A stretch of DNA of 64,000 nucleotides, taken from positions 186,001 through 250,000 of the forward strand of contig NZ_LNDE01000001.1 in NCBI RefSeq assembly GCF_002866025.1, given 5' to 3'. Positions 1-9,100 of this stretch are shown piece by piece. Position 1 is the stretch's first letter; every line of letters starts with the position of its first letter. The notes under the pieces are model-generated. The model was not told the origin of the DNA and searched no databases. It saw only the letters and a program-made list of their open reading frames with translations. A program made the position numbers and the translations under genes. The stretch comes from Thermotoga sp. KOL6 (GTDB taxonomy: Bacteria > Thermotogota > Thermotogae > Thermotogales > Thermotogaceae).

Positions 1-1044
1 TTGAGCAAAAATATTTGGATCTTTAACGAAAACAAGCTTTGAAAGTTCTCTTATTGAATTTCTGAATCTCTCGCTAAGTTCTTTCAGTTCCAAGTACAGC
101 TTCTCTATCTCCTCCTGACTCGCAGATATCTCTTCATAGAGTGCTTCTATCTCTTGATTTTGAGCCCTTAATTCCTCGTTCGCCAACTCTAATTGTTCCG
201 TCCTTTCCGCAACTTTTCTTCGAAGCAAGTAAACAAAAGAAAGAACCACACCCAACGCAATAGTGAAAAACGCTCCACTGTAAAGAACAAATTTGGTCAC
301 CCAAGATGGAATCACCAGAGCAACGGGTACGTAGTTTCCCAAGATTTCTTGTTTTTCTTTCTCTGATATCTTTGACAGACCAGAGTTAATAAGATCCAAA
401 ACGGATTTCTTTTCCTTCAAAGTAGCAACGTAAAGATAATTCGTTCCTAGATGAAGGGAGGTGAATCCGGAAGAGATGTTTTCTTTGGCCAAGTAGTAAC
501 GTGCCACCAAATCGTCTCCTAAAAACACAGAAATTCTTCCTTCTTTGAGCGCTTTCATGATAGAAGAATAATCTTTGAAGAATTCGAATCTCACATTGGG
601 ATTTTTTTCTTTCAGAATCCCAACCATACCTTCGCCTTTCAAGACACCAACAATATAGGAGGAAAGATCATCAAAATTTTTTATAGGAAGGTCTTTCTTG
701 AAAAATACACAAGATTTCATCTCGAAAATCGGTTTGGAGAAGGAAAAAATTTTTTCACGTTCCGGTGTTTTAAAGATTTGATCAACGGCGTCAACGCGTC
801 CATCCACAACCATTTGTTGCGCCGTTTGCCATTCTACGGGGACAAGCTCGATTTTTATTCCTGTTTTCTTCGAAAAGAGTTTCCAAAAGTCGACAGATAT
901 ACCGACCAATTCTCCTTTTTCGTTGTAAAAGGAAAAAGGAGCATAATCTTTGTCCAAGGATATCCGAAGAGACTGAGAAAAGACAAAGATTGGAAAAATA
1001 AGAAGAAAAGAAAGGATACCTCTGATTTTATCACTCCCCTCCAT
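1..1044 (-). CDS. Periplasmic solute-binding sensor protein, partial (C-terminus beyond window)
   Basis: Truncated at the window edge; 348 codons are visible. A signal peptide (about residues 1-24) precedes a SBP_bac_3-like domain (about 25-240) with the typical 'LVGISVDFWKLF' and 'GRVDAVDQIF' stretches. A transmembrane helix follows (about 250-275), then a charged coiled coil beginning RRKVAERTEQLE. This is the layout of a membrane sensor that binds a small solute, perhaps an amino acid, and signals through a cytoplasmic output domain (GGDEF, HD-GYP or kinase) not seen here. The start chosen is ATG 1044, which keeps the signal peptide in frame, although a purine-rich GGAGGGG lies just after it. 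The gene follows the Crp/Fnr gene by 21 bp and may be co-transcribed with it. Confidence 0.8.
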   Translation of the reverse strand, partial: MEGSDKIRGILSFLLIFPIFVFSQSLRISLDKDYAPFSFYNEKGELVGISVDFWKLFSKKTGIKIELVPVEWQTAQQMVVDGRVDAVDQIFKTPEREKIFSFSKPIFEMKSCVFFKKDLPIKNFDDLSSYIVGVLKGEGMVGILKEKNPNVRFEFFKDYSSIMKALKEGRISVFLGDDLVARYYLAKENISSGFTSLHLGTNYLYVATLKEKKSVLDLINSGLSKISEKEKQEILGNYVPVALVIPSWVTKFVLYSGAFFTIALGVVLSFVYLLRRKVAERTEQLELANEELRAQNQEIEALYEEISASQEEIEKLYLELKELSERFRNSIRELSKLVFVKDPNIFAQ

Positions 1045-1065
1045 CCAATGCTAAATTTTAACATC

Positions 1066-1656
1066 CTAGTGAGGAGTCTTCAAAATTTTGATCTGTTTCC
1101 CCTTTCTTCTTATGTACCCCTCCTCCTCAAGTTCTCGAAAGACTCTGGACAAAGCAGGCCGGGCACATCCAAATATCTTGGAGAGTTCTTCTATACTGAC
1201 AGGAAGAATCACCTCTTTTTCGTCATTCGCGTGGTGCAGAAGATATTCTATGACTTTTTCTTTCAAAGTCTTCGTGGTGAGAAAGAAAAGTTTTTCTGAA
1301 ATTATTTTGAAGTGTTCGGACACATCTTCGAGAAAGAACAGAAGAAGTTCTTCGTCGGACATGAGAAGTTCTAGAAATTTCTTTTTGGTTACGATAAGAA
1401 TTTTCACATCGTTTTCTGCAACGATGTTCACTGGAAACCTTGGATTTTTAGAAAAAATGAGGCCAGATGCTACTATTTGAACGGGTTTTATTATATCAAT
1501 CTCTAAAACTTTTCCACTTTCCGAAACGTGTTCCGTTTTCAAAGAACCCTCAATCAAAATCATGACATCATTTATCGGGTCTCCTTGATGTACTATCATC
1601 TGGCCTTTTCTGTAGGAAAAAATTTTTCCGTTTCTAAACAGTTTGTCTACGACCAT
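1066..1656 (-). CDS. hcpR: Crp/Fnr-family regulator, HcpR-like
   Basis: About 196 aa. An N-terminal cyclic-nucleotide-binding-like beta-barrel (about 10-115, 'VHQGDPINDVMILIEGSLK') is joined by a long helix to a C-terminal winged helix-turn-helix ('SIEELSKIFGCARPALSRVFRELEEEG'). No Fnr-type cysteine cluster is visible. It is divergent from hcp with a shared palindrome between them, the arrangement known for HcpR regulators that respond to nitrosative/NO stress, so this role is inferred from context. The reading frame also opens at GTG 1665, but ATG 1656 has a good GGGGTGATC ribosome site just upstream and is preferred. The name rests on context plus family. Confidence 0.8.
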   Translation of the reverse strand: MVVDKLFRNGKIFSYRKGQMIVHQGDPINDVMILIEGSLKTEHVSESGKVLEIDIIKPVQIVASGLIFSKNPRFPVNIVAENDVKILIVTKKKFLELLMSDEELLLFFLEDVSEHFKIISEKLFFLTTKTLKEKVIEYLLHHANDEKEVILPVSIEELSKIFGCARPALSRVFRELEEEGYIRRKGKQIKILKTPH

Positions 1657-1666
1657 TCTGATCACC

Positions 1667-1684
1667 CCGTAACAATTGTTACGG
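1667..1684. promoter_or_regulatory. 18-bp perfect palindrome, probable HcpR operator
   Basis: CCGTAACAATTGTTACGG is a perfect inverted repeat (GTAAC-N4-GTTAC core), a typical shape for Crp/Fnr-family operators. Its centre (1675.5) lies about 42 bp before the likely hcp start of transcription, the class II activator position. On the other strand it lies in the leader just before the regulator's own ribosome site, where binding would block transcription. Confidence 0.8.
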
Positions 1685-1703
1685 ACATGATTATTCTAAC
1701 CTA

Positions 1704-1731
1704 ATTATACTCTAAGTGAAAGACTTAACAA
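1704..1731 (-). promoter_or_regulatory. Promoter of the Crp/Fnr regulator gene
   Basis: On the minus strand, TTGTTA (1731-1726) and TATAAT (1709-1704) are separated by 16 bp. This is a good sigma-70-type promoter reading toward the regulator, and its -10 overlaps the hcp -10 on the other strand. Confidence 0.65.
1706..1711 (+). promoter_or_regulatory. -10 element of hcp, no good -35
   Basis: TATACT is a good -10. The bases 17 bp upstream (GGACAT) do not resemble a -35, which fits activator-dependent transcription from the palindrome at 1667-1684. Confidence 0.55.
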
Positions 1732-1746
1732 AAGGAGGTACAAAGC

Positions 1747-3042
1747 ATGCAAATGTTCTGTTACCAGTGTTCTCAAGCCGCCAAGGGTGTTGGTTGTACG
1801 GAGTACGGTGTGTGCGGGAAAAGCCCCACACTTGCCAGACTACAAGATAACTTGATATTCGCCATAAAAGGAATTGCCGCTTACTACTACCATGCAAGAG
1901 AACTTGGTTACGATGATACAGAAATAGCAGGATTCCTTGATGAAGCTCTTTACAGCACATTGACCAACGTGAACTTCGATGCCCAAGACTTTGTAGAGTA
2001 CGCACTCGAGGCTGGAAGAATGAATCTGAAAGCGATGAAACTTCTGAAGAAAGCGCACATCGAAACTTATGGAGAACCTACGCCTGTCGAAGTGGAAACG
2101 GGAACGAAAAAAGGAAAGGGAATCATCGTCACTGGTCATAATTTAAAAGCTCTGGAAGAGCTTTTGAAACAGGTTGAAGGAACAAATGTTTACGTCTACA
2201 CACATTCCGAGATGTTACCAGCCCACGGTTATCCTGGTCTCAGAAAGTACAGGAATCTTGTTGGAAATTTAGGGAAAGCTTGGTACGACCAAAGGAAACT
2301 CTTTGCTGAGTATCCTGTTGCTATACTTGGAACATCCAACTGTGTTTTGATACCGTCCGAATCTTACAAAGACAGAATGTTCACAACGAGTATCGCCAGA
2401 CTCCCTGGAGTGAAGCACATCGACGGATACGATTACACTGAAGTTATAGAAAAGGCTAAAAGTTTGCCCGATCTTGAGGAAAAACCTGGTGTCTACAAAC
2501 TCAAAACAGGGTTCTCCACCTCGGTTGTGGTTTCACTAGCAGATAAGATAAAGGAACTTGTCGAAGCAGGCAAAATAAAACACTTTTTAGTTGTAGGTGG
2601 ATGCGATGTACCATTCAAGAGAAATGAATACTACAGAGAATTTGTACAGAAATTACCCAAAGAAACTGTTGTTATTACACTCGCCTGTGGAAAATTCAGG
2701 ATAAACGACTTGGATCTTGGAGAAATAGAAGGTATTCCAAGACTCATCGATGTGGGACAATGTAACGACACGATCGTTGCCATCGAAATCGCCGAGGCTT
2801 TGGCAAAAACCTTCAATGTATCAGTTACAGAACTTCCTCTTACCCTCGTTTTAACTTGGATGGAGCAAAAAGCAGTTGCTATCTTGTGGACACTTCTCTC
2901 ACTAGGATTGAAAAACATCTACATTGGCCCCGTGCTTCCAGCTTGGGTGAACGAGGATATTTTAAGGGTTCTCACCACAGAGTACGGAATAAAGATGATT
3001 TCGGAACCGGAGAAGGATATAAAAGAAATTCTGAAAGTCTGA
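1747..3042 (+). CDS. hcp: Hybrid cluster protein (hydroxylamine reductase / NO-stress protein)
   Basis: 431 aa, the short class found in thermophiles. The N-terminus [10 protein letters not shown] with cysteines spaced C-X2-C-X8-C-X5-C ligates the cubane cluster. Ligands of the hybrid Ni-free Fe-S-O cluster are visible downstream: the 'EMLPAHGYP' Glu/His stretch, cysteines in 'TSNCVLIP', '[10 protein letters not shown]', 'ACGKFRIND' and 'GQCNDT', and Glu/Lys in 'WMEQKAVA'. Hcp reduces hydroxylamine in vitro and is linked to NO detoxification in the cytoplasm of anaerobes. Start ATG 1747 follows AAAGGAGGT. It is divergent from the Crp/Fnr gene that probably controls it and ends at a strong terminator. 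Confidence 0.95.
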   Translation: MQMFCYQCSQAAKGVGCTEYGVCGKSPTLARLQDNLIFAIKGIAAYYYHARELGYDDTEIAGFLDEALYSTLTNVNFDAQDFVEYALEAGRMNLKAMKLLKKAHIETYGEPTPVEVETGTKKGKGIIVTGHNLKALEELLKQVEGTNVYVYTHSEMLPAHGYPGLRKYRNLVGNLGKAWYDQRKLFAEYPVAILGTSNCVLIPSESYKDRMFTTSIARLPGVKHIDGYDYTEVIEKAKSLPDLEEKPGVYKLKTGFSTSVVVSLADKIKELVEAGKIKHFLVVGGCDVPFKRNEYYREFVQKLPKETVVITLACGKFRINDLDLGEIEGIPRLIDVGQCNDTIVAIEIAEALAKTFNVSVTELPLTLVLTWMEQKAVAILWTLLSLGLKNIYIGPVLPAWVNEDILRVLTTEYGIKMISEPEKDIKEILKV

Positions 3043-3046
3043 TTTA

Positions 3047-3073
3047 CCCCGCCAGAGTGGCGGGGTTTCTTTC
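3047..3073. terminator. Rho-independent terminator of hcp
   Basis: CCCCGCCA-GAG-TGGCGGGG stem followed by TTTCTTTCT. The HAD gene on the opposite strand ends immediately beyond it, so it lies between convergent genes; the T-run favours the plus strand. Confidence 0.9.
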
Positions 3074-3753
3074 TATCTAAGAGTTTCTATAATATCTTTC
3101 AGCTCTTCAAAATTTCTAGCCACATGGCAGTTTTCGACAATAATGTTTATCTCAGGTGAAAAAAGAATGAAATCAATCCCTGCATTTCTCGCACCTTCTA
3201 AATCACTTTTCAGATCATCTCCCACATAGACGATCTCGCACTTTTTCAGATTCATTCTTTCGAGAGCTAACCAGAAGATCCTCGGATCTGGTTTTTCGAA
3301 ACCGGCTTCCTCTGAGGTTAGAACGAACTCGAAGAACCTATCGAGATTTAACTTTCTACTTCTGTTTTCCTGGACGAACCTAATACCGTTCGTAACAGCG
3401 GCCATTCTGTAACCTTTTTCTTTCATCTCCTCAAGAAACTCTTCGGCTCCCGGCAAAAAATAGGCCTCTTCCGAAAGAGCTTCCAAATAATCAATTGCGA
3501 TTTCTCTCGGATCGAACGGAACGTTTAGCTCTTTCAAAAATTCTTTGAATCTCGCAACCACCACTTTCTCTTTGGACATTTTACCTTCTGCTAGCATATT
3601 CCAAAATTTCCTGTTTATTCTAGTGTACAAAAAAACTTTCTCCTCATCGAGGAGGACTTTTCTTTTCAAAAAAACTTTTTTTAGTGCGATTTCTTCGCTC
3701 TTTTTGAAATCGAGGATGGTACCATCCAAGTCGAAAAGGATCGCTTTCTTCAA
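3073..3753 (-). CDS. HAD-superfamily hydrolase (YjjG-like nucleotidase/phosphatase)
   Basis: 226 aa. Motif I 'LFDLDGTILDF' carries the nucleophile Asp; motif II is 'AAVTNG', motif III a Lys in 'EEAGFEKPDPRIF', and motif IV 'VYVGDDLKSDLEGARNAG'. A helical cap of about 80 residues sits after motif I, as in the YjjG/haloacid dehalogenase-type subgroup, whose members dephosphorylate nucleotides or small phosphoesters; the substrate cannot be read from the sequence. Its ATG overlaps the end of the upstream acetyltransferase gene by 4 bp, so the two are translationally coupled in the cluster running down from smc. Confidence 0.88.
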   Translation of the reverse strand: MKKAILFDLDGTILDFKKSEEIALKKVFLKRKVLLDEEKVFLYTRINRKFWNMLAEGKMSKEKVVVARFKEFLKELNVPFDPREIAIDYLEALSEEAYFLPGAEEFLEEMKEKGYRMAAVTNGIRFVQENRSRKLNLDRFFEFVLTSEEAGFEKPDPRIFWLALERMNLKKCEIVYVGDDLKSDLEGARNAGIDFILFSPEINIIVENCHVARNFEELKDIIETLR

Positions 3754-4589
3754 ACAAGCCTCAGCTCCATTTCGTATTGTGTAAGTACCTTTTGAAAACC
3801 GTTTTTTTCTAAAGAGTGAGATAAGGGGTCATCCTCTGGAACGGCAGCACACGTTACAATTGTCTTTCTACTTTTTCTTTGTATATGATCAACACACTCT
3901 CTAACAAATTCGTCCATATCACCCCGAAGAGCAAAAGCATCAACTATGAAAGCACTTTGAGGAGTTTCACCCCACACGAGGTAACCTTCTCCATTCTTCC
4001 AACTGGCCCTCTCCATTTTGTATCGTCCATCAGCAAGAAGCAATGTTGTACACTCTCTCTGCCAGTTGGGACTCCTCCCGAAATCCGTCCTTGCCTTCAG
4101 AGAATACATGTGAATTCTTTTTTCATCCGTTTCGAAAAATCTCACACTACCCGTTCCCTCTATATTTTTGTCAAGGGCATAGCTGTAAAGTTCTCTTCTC
4201 TGTTTGAAGCCATTTTTCTCATAGAATCGTATGGCTCTTTGATCGGTCGAAACTACCTCGAGAACAACACTTTTCACGCCTTTCCACACAAGATGTTCCA
4301 AAGCGTGTTTCAATATCATGTCTGCTAGTCCTGTTCCTCTCTTTGGCTTCACCACTCCCATGGAATCTATCCTTCCACGATCTTTCCTTACACAAACCAA
4401 AATGAAACCCACTGGTGTATCGCCTTCGAAAAAGACGAAAGAATCTTCCAACGATATAGAGTTCTCTTTCACATCCAAACTGAAATTGTACACATCCCAA
4501 TTCACTGGAACAGCATAATCTTTGAAGATTTCGTTCACCAAGCTGACGAGATCGATAACAGATACATCACTGGCTTTCTTTATGCTCAC
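3750..4589 (-). CDS. GNAT-family N-acetyltransferase, two-domain
   Basis: 279 aa, GTG start overlapping the fliS stop (GTGA). The N-terminal half is a typical GNAT fold: 'MGVVKPKRGTGLADMILKHAL' is the acetyl-CoA-binding R/Q-X2-G-X-G/A loop, followed by 'VSTDQRAIRFYEKNGFK'. The C-terminal half (about 150-279) ends with a second, degenerate 'DPLSHSLEKNGFQKVLTQYEMEL' stretch, suggesting a duplicated GNAT fold in which only the first binds CoA. The substrate is unknown. Its place between fliS and a HAD hydrolase does not indicate a pathway. Confidence 0.85.
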   Translation of the reverse strand: MSIKKASDVSVIDLVSLVNEIFKDYAVPVNWDVYNFSLDVKENSISLEDSFVFFEGDTPVGFILVCVRKDRGRIDSMGVVKPKRGTGLADMILKHALEHLVWKGVKSVVLEVVSTDQRAIRFYEKNGFKQRRELYSYALDKNIEGTGSVRFFETDEKRIHMYSLKARTDFGRSPNWQRECTTLLLADGRYKMERASWKNGEGYLVWGETPQSAFIVDAFALRGDMDEFVRECVDHIQRKSRKTIVTCAAVPEDDPLSHSLEKNGFQKVLTQYEMELRLV

Positions 4590-5020
4590 CCCATTAGATT
4601 CAGTCCCCCTTCTTTTTTCTTATTTGGGGTAGTAGTCACATTCCCTGCCTTCTTCATCGCTTCTTTCCATACTTCCAAAAGCTCCGATAGCATTCCTTCA
4701 ACCTCTTCGATTTTCTCGATATCTTTTTTTACGTTCCCTTCCACCAGTCTCTGGAACATGTAGTTGTAGAGCGCTCTCAAATTTTGAGCAATTGTTCCTC
4801 CTTTTTCCATGTTCAAAGAAAGGTTGAGTTCAGTTATTATATCTTGAGCTTTTGCGACTCTCTCACTGAATTCCACGAATTTTTTCTCTTTCAAGAACTT
4901 TTTTGCCTCTTTCAAAACTTCTATAGCCTTTTCGTACAGCATCTGAACGAGTTTTGCTGGACTGGCTGTCATGATCATGTTTTCAAGATAGGGATTTTCT
5001 TTCATCATTTCACCTCTCAT
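4586..5020 (-). CDS. fliS: Flagellar export chaperone FliS
   Basis: Up to 144 aa, all helical. It has the FliS N-terminal signature 'NPYLENMIMTASPAKLVQMLYEKAI' (quoted across the family's hallmark T-x-S-P-x-x-L-x-x-x-L-Y), followed by 'LNMEKGGTIAQNLRALYNYM'. FliS binds the C-terminus of flagellin in the cytoplasm to stop early polymerisation before export. The first ATG (5020) overlaps the upstream stop; ATG 5008 or 5005, after AGAGGTGA, is the more likely start. It is the only clear flagellar gene in the cluster; no fliD or flagellin gene is nearby. Confidence 0.9.
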   Translation of the reverse strand: MRGEMMKENPYLENMIMTASPAKLVQMLYEKAIEVLKEAKKFLKEKKFVEFSERVAKAQDIITELNLSLNMEKGGTIAQNLRALYNYMFQRLVEGNVKKDIEKIEEVEGMLSELLEVWKEAMKKAGNVTTTPNKKKEGGLNLMG

Positions 5021-5610
5021 GATGGATTATTTTCAAGAAGGGTCTGAATTTTCTTAAAAAATTCCTCATAGTAAGCGAAAACATCCCTCAAATCACCGTC
5101 TATCAAATCGGCTATTTTCACCAGATCCTTATTTTGGAGTGCGTTTACAAAATCTGTGAGGATGTGAACCACCTTTTCTTCTTCCACTTTTAACCCTAGT
5201 TCTTTTGAGTTTATTCCCGTGATTTTTATTGTGTTCATTCTAACATTCTCCATCGCGTTGAGTCCCTCTGCAAGATCGTTTATACTTCTGTAACCCTCGG
5301 CAGTTCCTGCAACAACAACGTCCGCTACTCCTTTCAAAAGGGGCTCAACTCTTTTTATGTACCTGAGCACCTCCTTTATCGTCTCAAGAAGAAAGTCTTT
5401 CAAGGAAGAGAGCTCCAATTCTATCATCATGTCTTCTGTAAGTTCCATCTGTTTCAACTCTTCCAATCTAGAAAGAGAACATTCTTCACCGTTTATGACG
5501 ATTTTCTTGACAACCCAATTTTCTTTATTTTCTCTCACTTTTCCAAGAAGATCACCGAAAGTTTTCACATTGTCAACTGTCAGTTCCTCACCGTTCACCC
5601 TGATCTTCAT
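5017..5610 (-). CDS. Conserved hypothetical protein, upstream of fliS
   Basis: 197 aa from ATG 5610, which overlaps the NUDIX stop (ATGA) and follows GGGAGTGAT. I do not recognise a family. The N-terminal 40 residues ('MKIRVNGEELTVDNVKTF') look like a small beta-grasp or ubiquitin-like fold, and the rest is predicted helical, with no membrane segment or cysteine motif. Tight coupling to fliS hints at a flagellar accessory role, but this is only inference. The frame extends 14 codons further upstream without a ribosome site. Confidence 0.75.
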   Translation of the reverse strand: MKIRVNGEELTVDNVKTFGDLLGKVRENKENWVVKKIVINGEECSLSRLEELKQMELTEDMMIELELSSLKDFLLETIKEVLRYIKRVEPLLKGVADVVVAGTAEGYRSINDLAEGLNAMENVRMNTIKITGINSKELGLKVEEEKVVHILTDFVNALQNKDLVKIADLIDGDLRDVFAYYEEFFKKIQTLLENNPS

Positions 5611-6146
5611 CTTATCACTCCCTTCGAAAAGAAAAAGCGTGTCAAAGCACAAACAGTCTTCGAGTCCTCGATTTCCAAATTTTTCAACATAGCGAGTACT
5701 TCTTCAATTGGTACCATCTTCACTTCGATGAATTCATCTGGATCTGTGTTTTGAACCGTCTTCTCTAGATCTTCTGCCACGAATATGTGTATAACTTCAG
5801 TGGTAAATCCAGGAGTTGTGAATATCTTCCCAAGATAAGAGAACTTTTTTGCTCGATATCCCGTCTCCTCTTCCAACTCTCTTCTTGCACAAATTTCTGG
5901 TGATTCTCCCGAATCCAGTTTTCCCGCTGGAAGTTCCAAGAGTGTCCGTTCAATCGGATACCTGTACTGTTCCACAAAAAGAAGTTTATCTCCCAGCACG
6001 GGTACAATCACCACCGCTCCGGGATGATCAACCACTTCTCGGATAGATTCTTTCCCATTCGGAAGTCTTACACGATCGACTCTCACACTTATCATTTTCC
6101 CTTCGAAAACTCTTTTACTATCTATCCTCTCTTCATAAAATTTCAC
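5607..6146 (-). CDS. NUDIX hydrolase, ADP-ribose pyrophosphatase type
   Basis: 179 aa. The NUDIX box is complete: 'GKLDSGESPEICARRELEEETGY' fits G-X5-E-X7-REUXEEXGU, giving the Mg-binding glutamates. The preceding 'LLFVEQYRYPIERTLLELPAGKLD' and following 'TPGFTTEVIHIFVAEDL' are characteristic of ADP-ribose pyrophosphatases, which split ADP-ribose into AMP and ribose 5-phosphate. It lies 2 bp after smc and overlaps the next gene by 4 bp, so it is part of the smc transcript. Other nucleoside diphosphate sugars are possible substrates. Confidence 0.9.
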   Translation of the reverse strand: MKFYEERIDSKRVFEGKMISVRVDRVRLPNGKESIREVVDHPGAVVIVPVLGDKLLFVEQYRYPIERTLLELPAGKLDSGESPEICARRELEEETGYRAKKFSYLGKIFTTPGFTTEVIHIFVAEDLEKTVQNTDPDEFIEVKMVPIEEVLAMLKNLEIEDSKTVCALTRFFFSKGVIR

Positions 6147-6148
6147 CG

Positions 6149-9100
6149 TTACACCTCCAAAATTTTTTCTATTTCCACGGGTACGATAGCAGATACACCG
6201 TTTACCATTGTCACTCCATGTAGAAGATCAGCCGCCTCCATCACAATTTTATTGTGGGTGATCACCACAAATTGCGTTTGTTTCGAATTCTCTTTGAGCA
6301 ATCTTTTGAATCTCTCTGCGTTGTAATCATCGAGAGGAGCATCAACCTCATCGAGTACATAGAAAGGACTCGGTTTAATTTCCATGAGGGCGAAAAGAAG
6401 GGCAATTCCAACGAGTGCCTTTTCTCCGCCAGACAATAAACTCAATTTTTGATCTCTTCTACCCGGCTTCCTTATGGATATTTCGAATCCCGCTTCGAGT
6501 ATGCTTTTGGATTCCGAGATGATGCTAATTCTTCCTTCTCCCCCGAAGAAAAGAAGTGAAATCAAACGATTGAAACTCTCGTTTACTCTTTGATACACGT
6601 CAAAAAGTAGACTTTCCGCTTCTCGATCTGTTTTCTCTATGATATCCTCGAGTTTCCTTTTTGCTTCTTCGAGGTCTTCTTTTTGTTTGAGAATCTCTTC
6701 GTATTCTCCTCTTAGTTTTTCGTATTCATCAATGGCGGTGAGATCCACAGGGCCGAGGTACTTTATCTTGTTTTCCAAATCCCCCATGCTCTTATATATC
6801 TCTTCAAGTTTGTCATCGGGAAGATCTTCCACTTCCTTTTCTGAACCGTTGAACTCACCGAGAACATTGGATATCTTGAGTCTGCTCTCTTGCATAGCAA
6901 GCTCTATCTGATGAAGATGGTTTCGCAGCTTTTCTTTTTCATCTTTGAGTTCGTTCATCCTATTTTCTACGTCCTGTAATTCTCTCATTTTTTCCTCTTT
7001 TCCAACCCTGTGAAGTTTCATTGTTTCGAAAATATCGTCCATTTCTTTCTTAAGATGCTCTATTTCTCTTTCGTGTTCTCTTATAAACCTTCTGTACTTT
7101 TCTATTTCCTCTTCGAGATCAACCAGTTGATTTCTCAGAAGATCCATTTCTTCGCCAAATCTCTCGATCGCTTTTCTCACATCTTGCATTTCTTTTTCGT
7201 AACGTTCTTTTGTTTCAAGTAAACTCCCAACTTCCACTCGAAGGGTGAATATCTTTTCATTGAGCTCGTCCAGGGCTTTTCTCTCTTTCTCCAGCTCTTC
7301 AGAATACTCGGACAGAGACTTTTGTAGAATACCTTTTTGCTCTTTGAGTCGATCTATGTCTTCGAATATCCTTTCTCTTCGTGCATTGAAACCATTTTCC
7401 TTCGCTCTGTACTCTGCGAGCAGTTTTTCCAAGTTCTGTATTTCCTCTTGTATTTGGTTTATGCTTCTCAATATTTCGGAAAGAATTGTTTTCGTTGAAG
7501 ACGATCTTTTGGAAAGTTCGAAAAGTTCTCTCTGAACTATCGTCTCTTGCTTCTTCAGGTCTTCTTGCTCCGTTTTTAAAGAAGCGAGCTCTTCTCTTTT
7601 CTCGAGTACGGTTCTTTCTATGTTTTCTATCTCTCCTTCTATGTGTTTCAACCTTATACGTCTCTCAAAGACGTTGTTGGTTCTCTCTTCTCTTCCTCCT
7701 GTGATCGCTCCTCTGCCGCTAACAAGTTCCCCGTCCAAGGTCGCTATTCTAGAACTGAGGTTATACTTTCTTTTCACTCTTATCGCGTCATCCAAGGTTT
7801 CAACTACGATGGAATTCCCGAACAGAAAACCGGCAACCACTTCAAGGTTTGGTGGGAGCTTAACCAAATCAACTGCATAACCGACGAATCCCCTTTCTTT
7901 TTCCAAACCCGGTACCTTTCGGAAGCTTCCATCTATCAAATCGAGCGGAAGAATGGTAACCCTTCCTGCCTCATTTTGCTTCAGAAACTCCACGATCGAT
8001 TTTGCAGTTTCTACATCCTTCACGACAATGTTTTGGGACATCCCGCCGAGCAAGACACTGATCGCCATCGAATACTTTTCCTCCACTTCCAAAAGATTAG
8101 TCACAACGTCGATCAAACCTGGAAAATTCTCCCTTTGTTCGAAAACCGTTCTAACCGCTCTAGAAAATCCTCTGTACTCCCTTATATCTCTTTCGATCAT
8201 CTCTTTCTCAAACTGAAGCTCTCTGGAGCGCTTTTCCAGACTCTCGATTTCGTGGGACAAAGTTTCTATCTTTCTTCCAATCTCCTCTATTCTCTCGCGA
8301 GTCACATTCAGCTCCTCAGTGAGTTTTCTTTCCTCTTCATCGAATTCTTCTATGCGCTTTGATATCTCTTTGAACTCTCCTTTTTTTTCTTCTAACTCCC
8401 TCGTTCTTGCGCTGATCTGGTTCTCTGCCATTCTCTTTCTCTTTTTCAAGTCCTCAAGTGCTTCTCCTATTCTCAAAAGCTCGTTTTCCAATTTGAGAAT
8501 TTGTTTTTCGATGCTAGAGATTTCTTCTCTGATTTTCAAAAACTCCTTTTCCTTTTCACTGAACCTCGACAAGAGAATTTCTTTTTCTTTCTCTAGCTTG
8601 CTAAGTTCACTTGCTTTTTGTTCGTATTCACCCATTACACCTTTGAAAATGTATTCCATCTCTTCGAGACGTTTTCCGTACTCTTCCCTTCTCCTTTCTA
8701 ACTCTTCGAATCGCGTGGAAACTTCTACATATTTATTCTCACCGTTCGCCAATTTGGAACTATAGAGATTCTTCATCTCCATAAGATCATTCTGCCTCTT
8801 CTTGTAATCTTCCAAGAGCTTTGTGTATCGATCTATCTCTTGATCCATTTCTCCGAACTCGTTTTTCAGAGAACTCCATCTCGTTTCAAGTTCGATCAAT
8901 TCTTTCTGAATACCTCTTATCTTTTCGTTGGTTTTTCTCTCCTCTTCCTGGTAAAATTCGAGTTTTCTCTTCTCTCTTTTCAACACATTGCCGTAGTAGA
9001 TTCTTCGAAGTCTCTCAAGTTGAGAAGAATATTCCTTGTATCTTTCAGCTCTCTTTGCCTTAAGATAGAGGGATTTCATCTGACGTTCCCTTTCGAAGAG

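Noticed and set aside
855-1064. Open frame of 69 codons on the minus strand beginning GTG 1064
   Set aside because: It is out of frame with the solute-binding sensor gene, which has a clear signal peptide and domain from ATG 1044.
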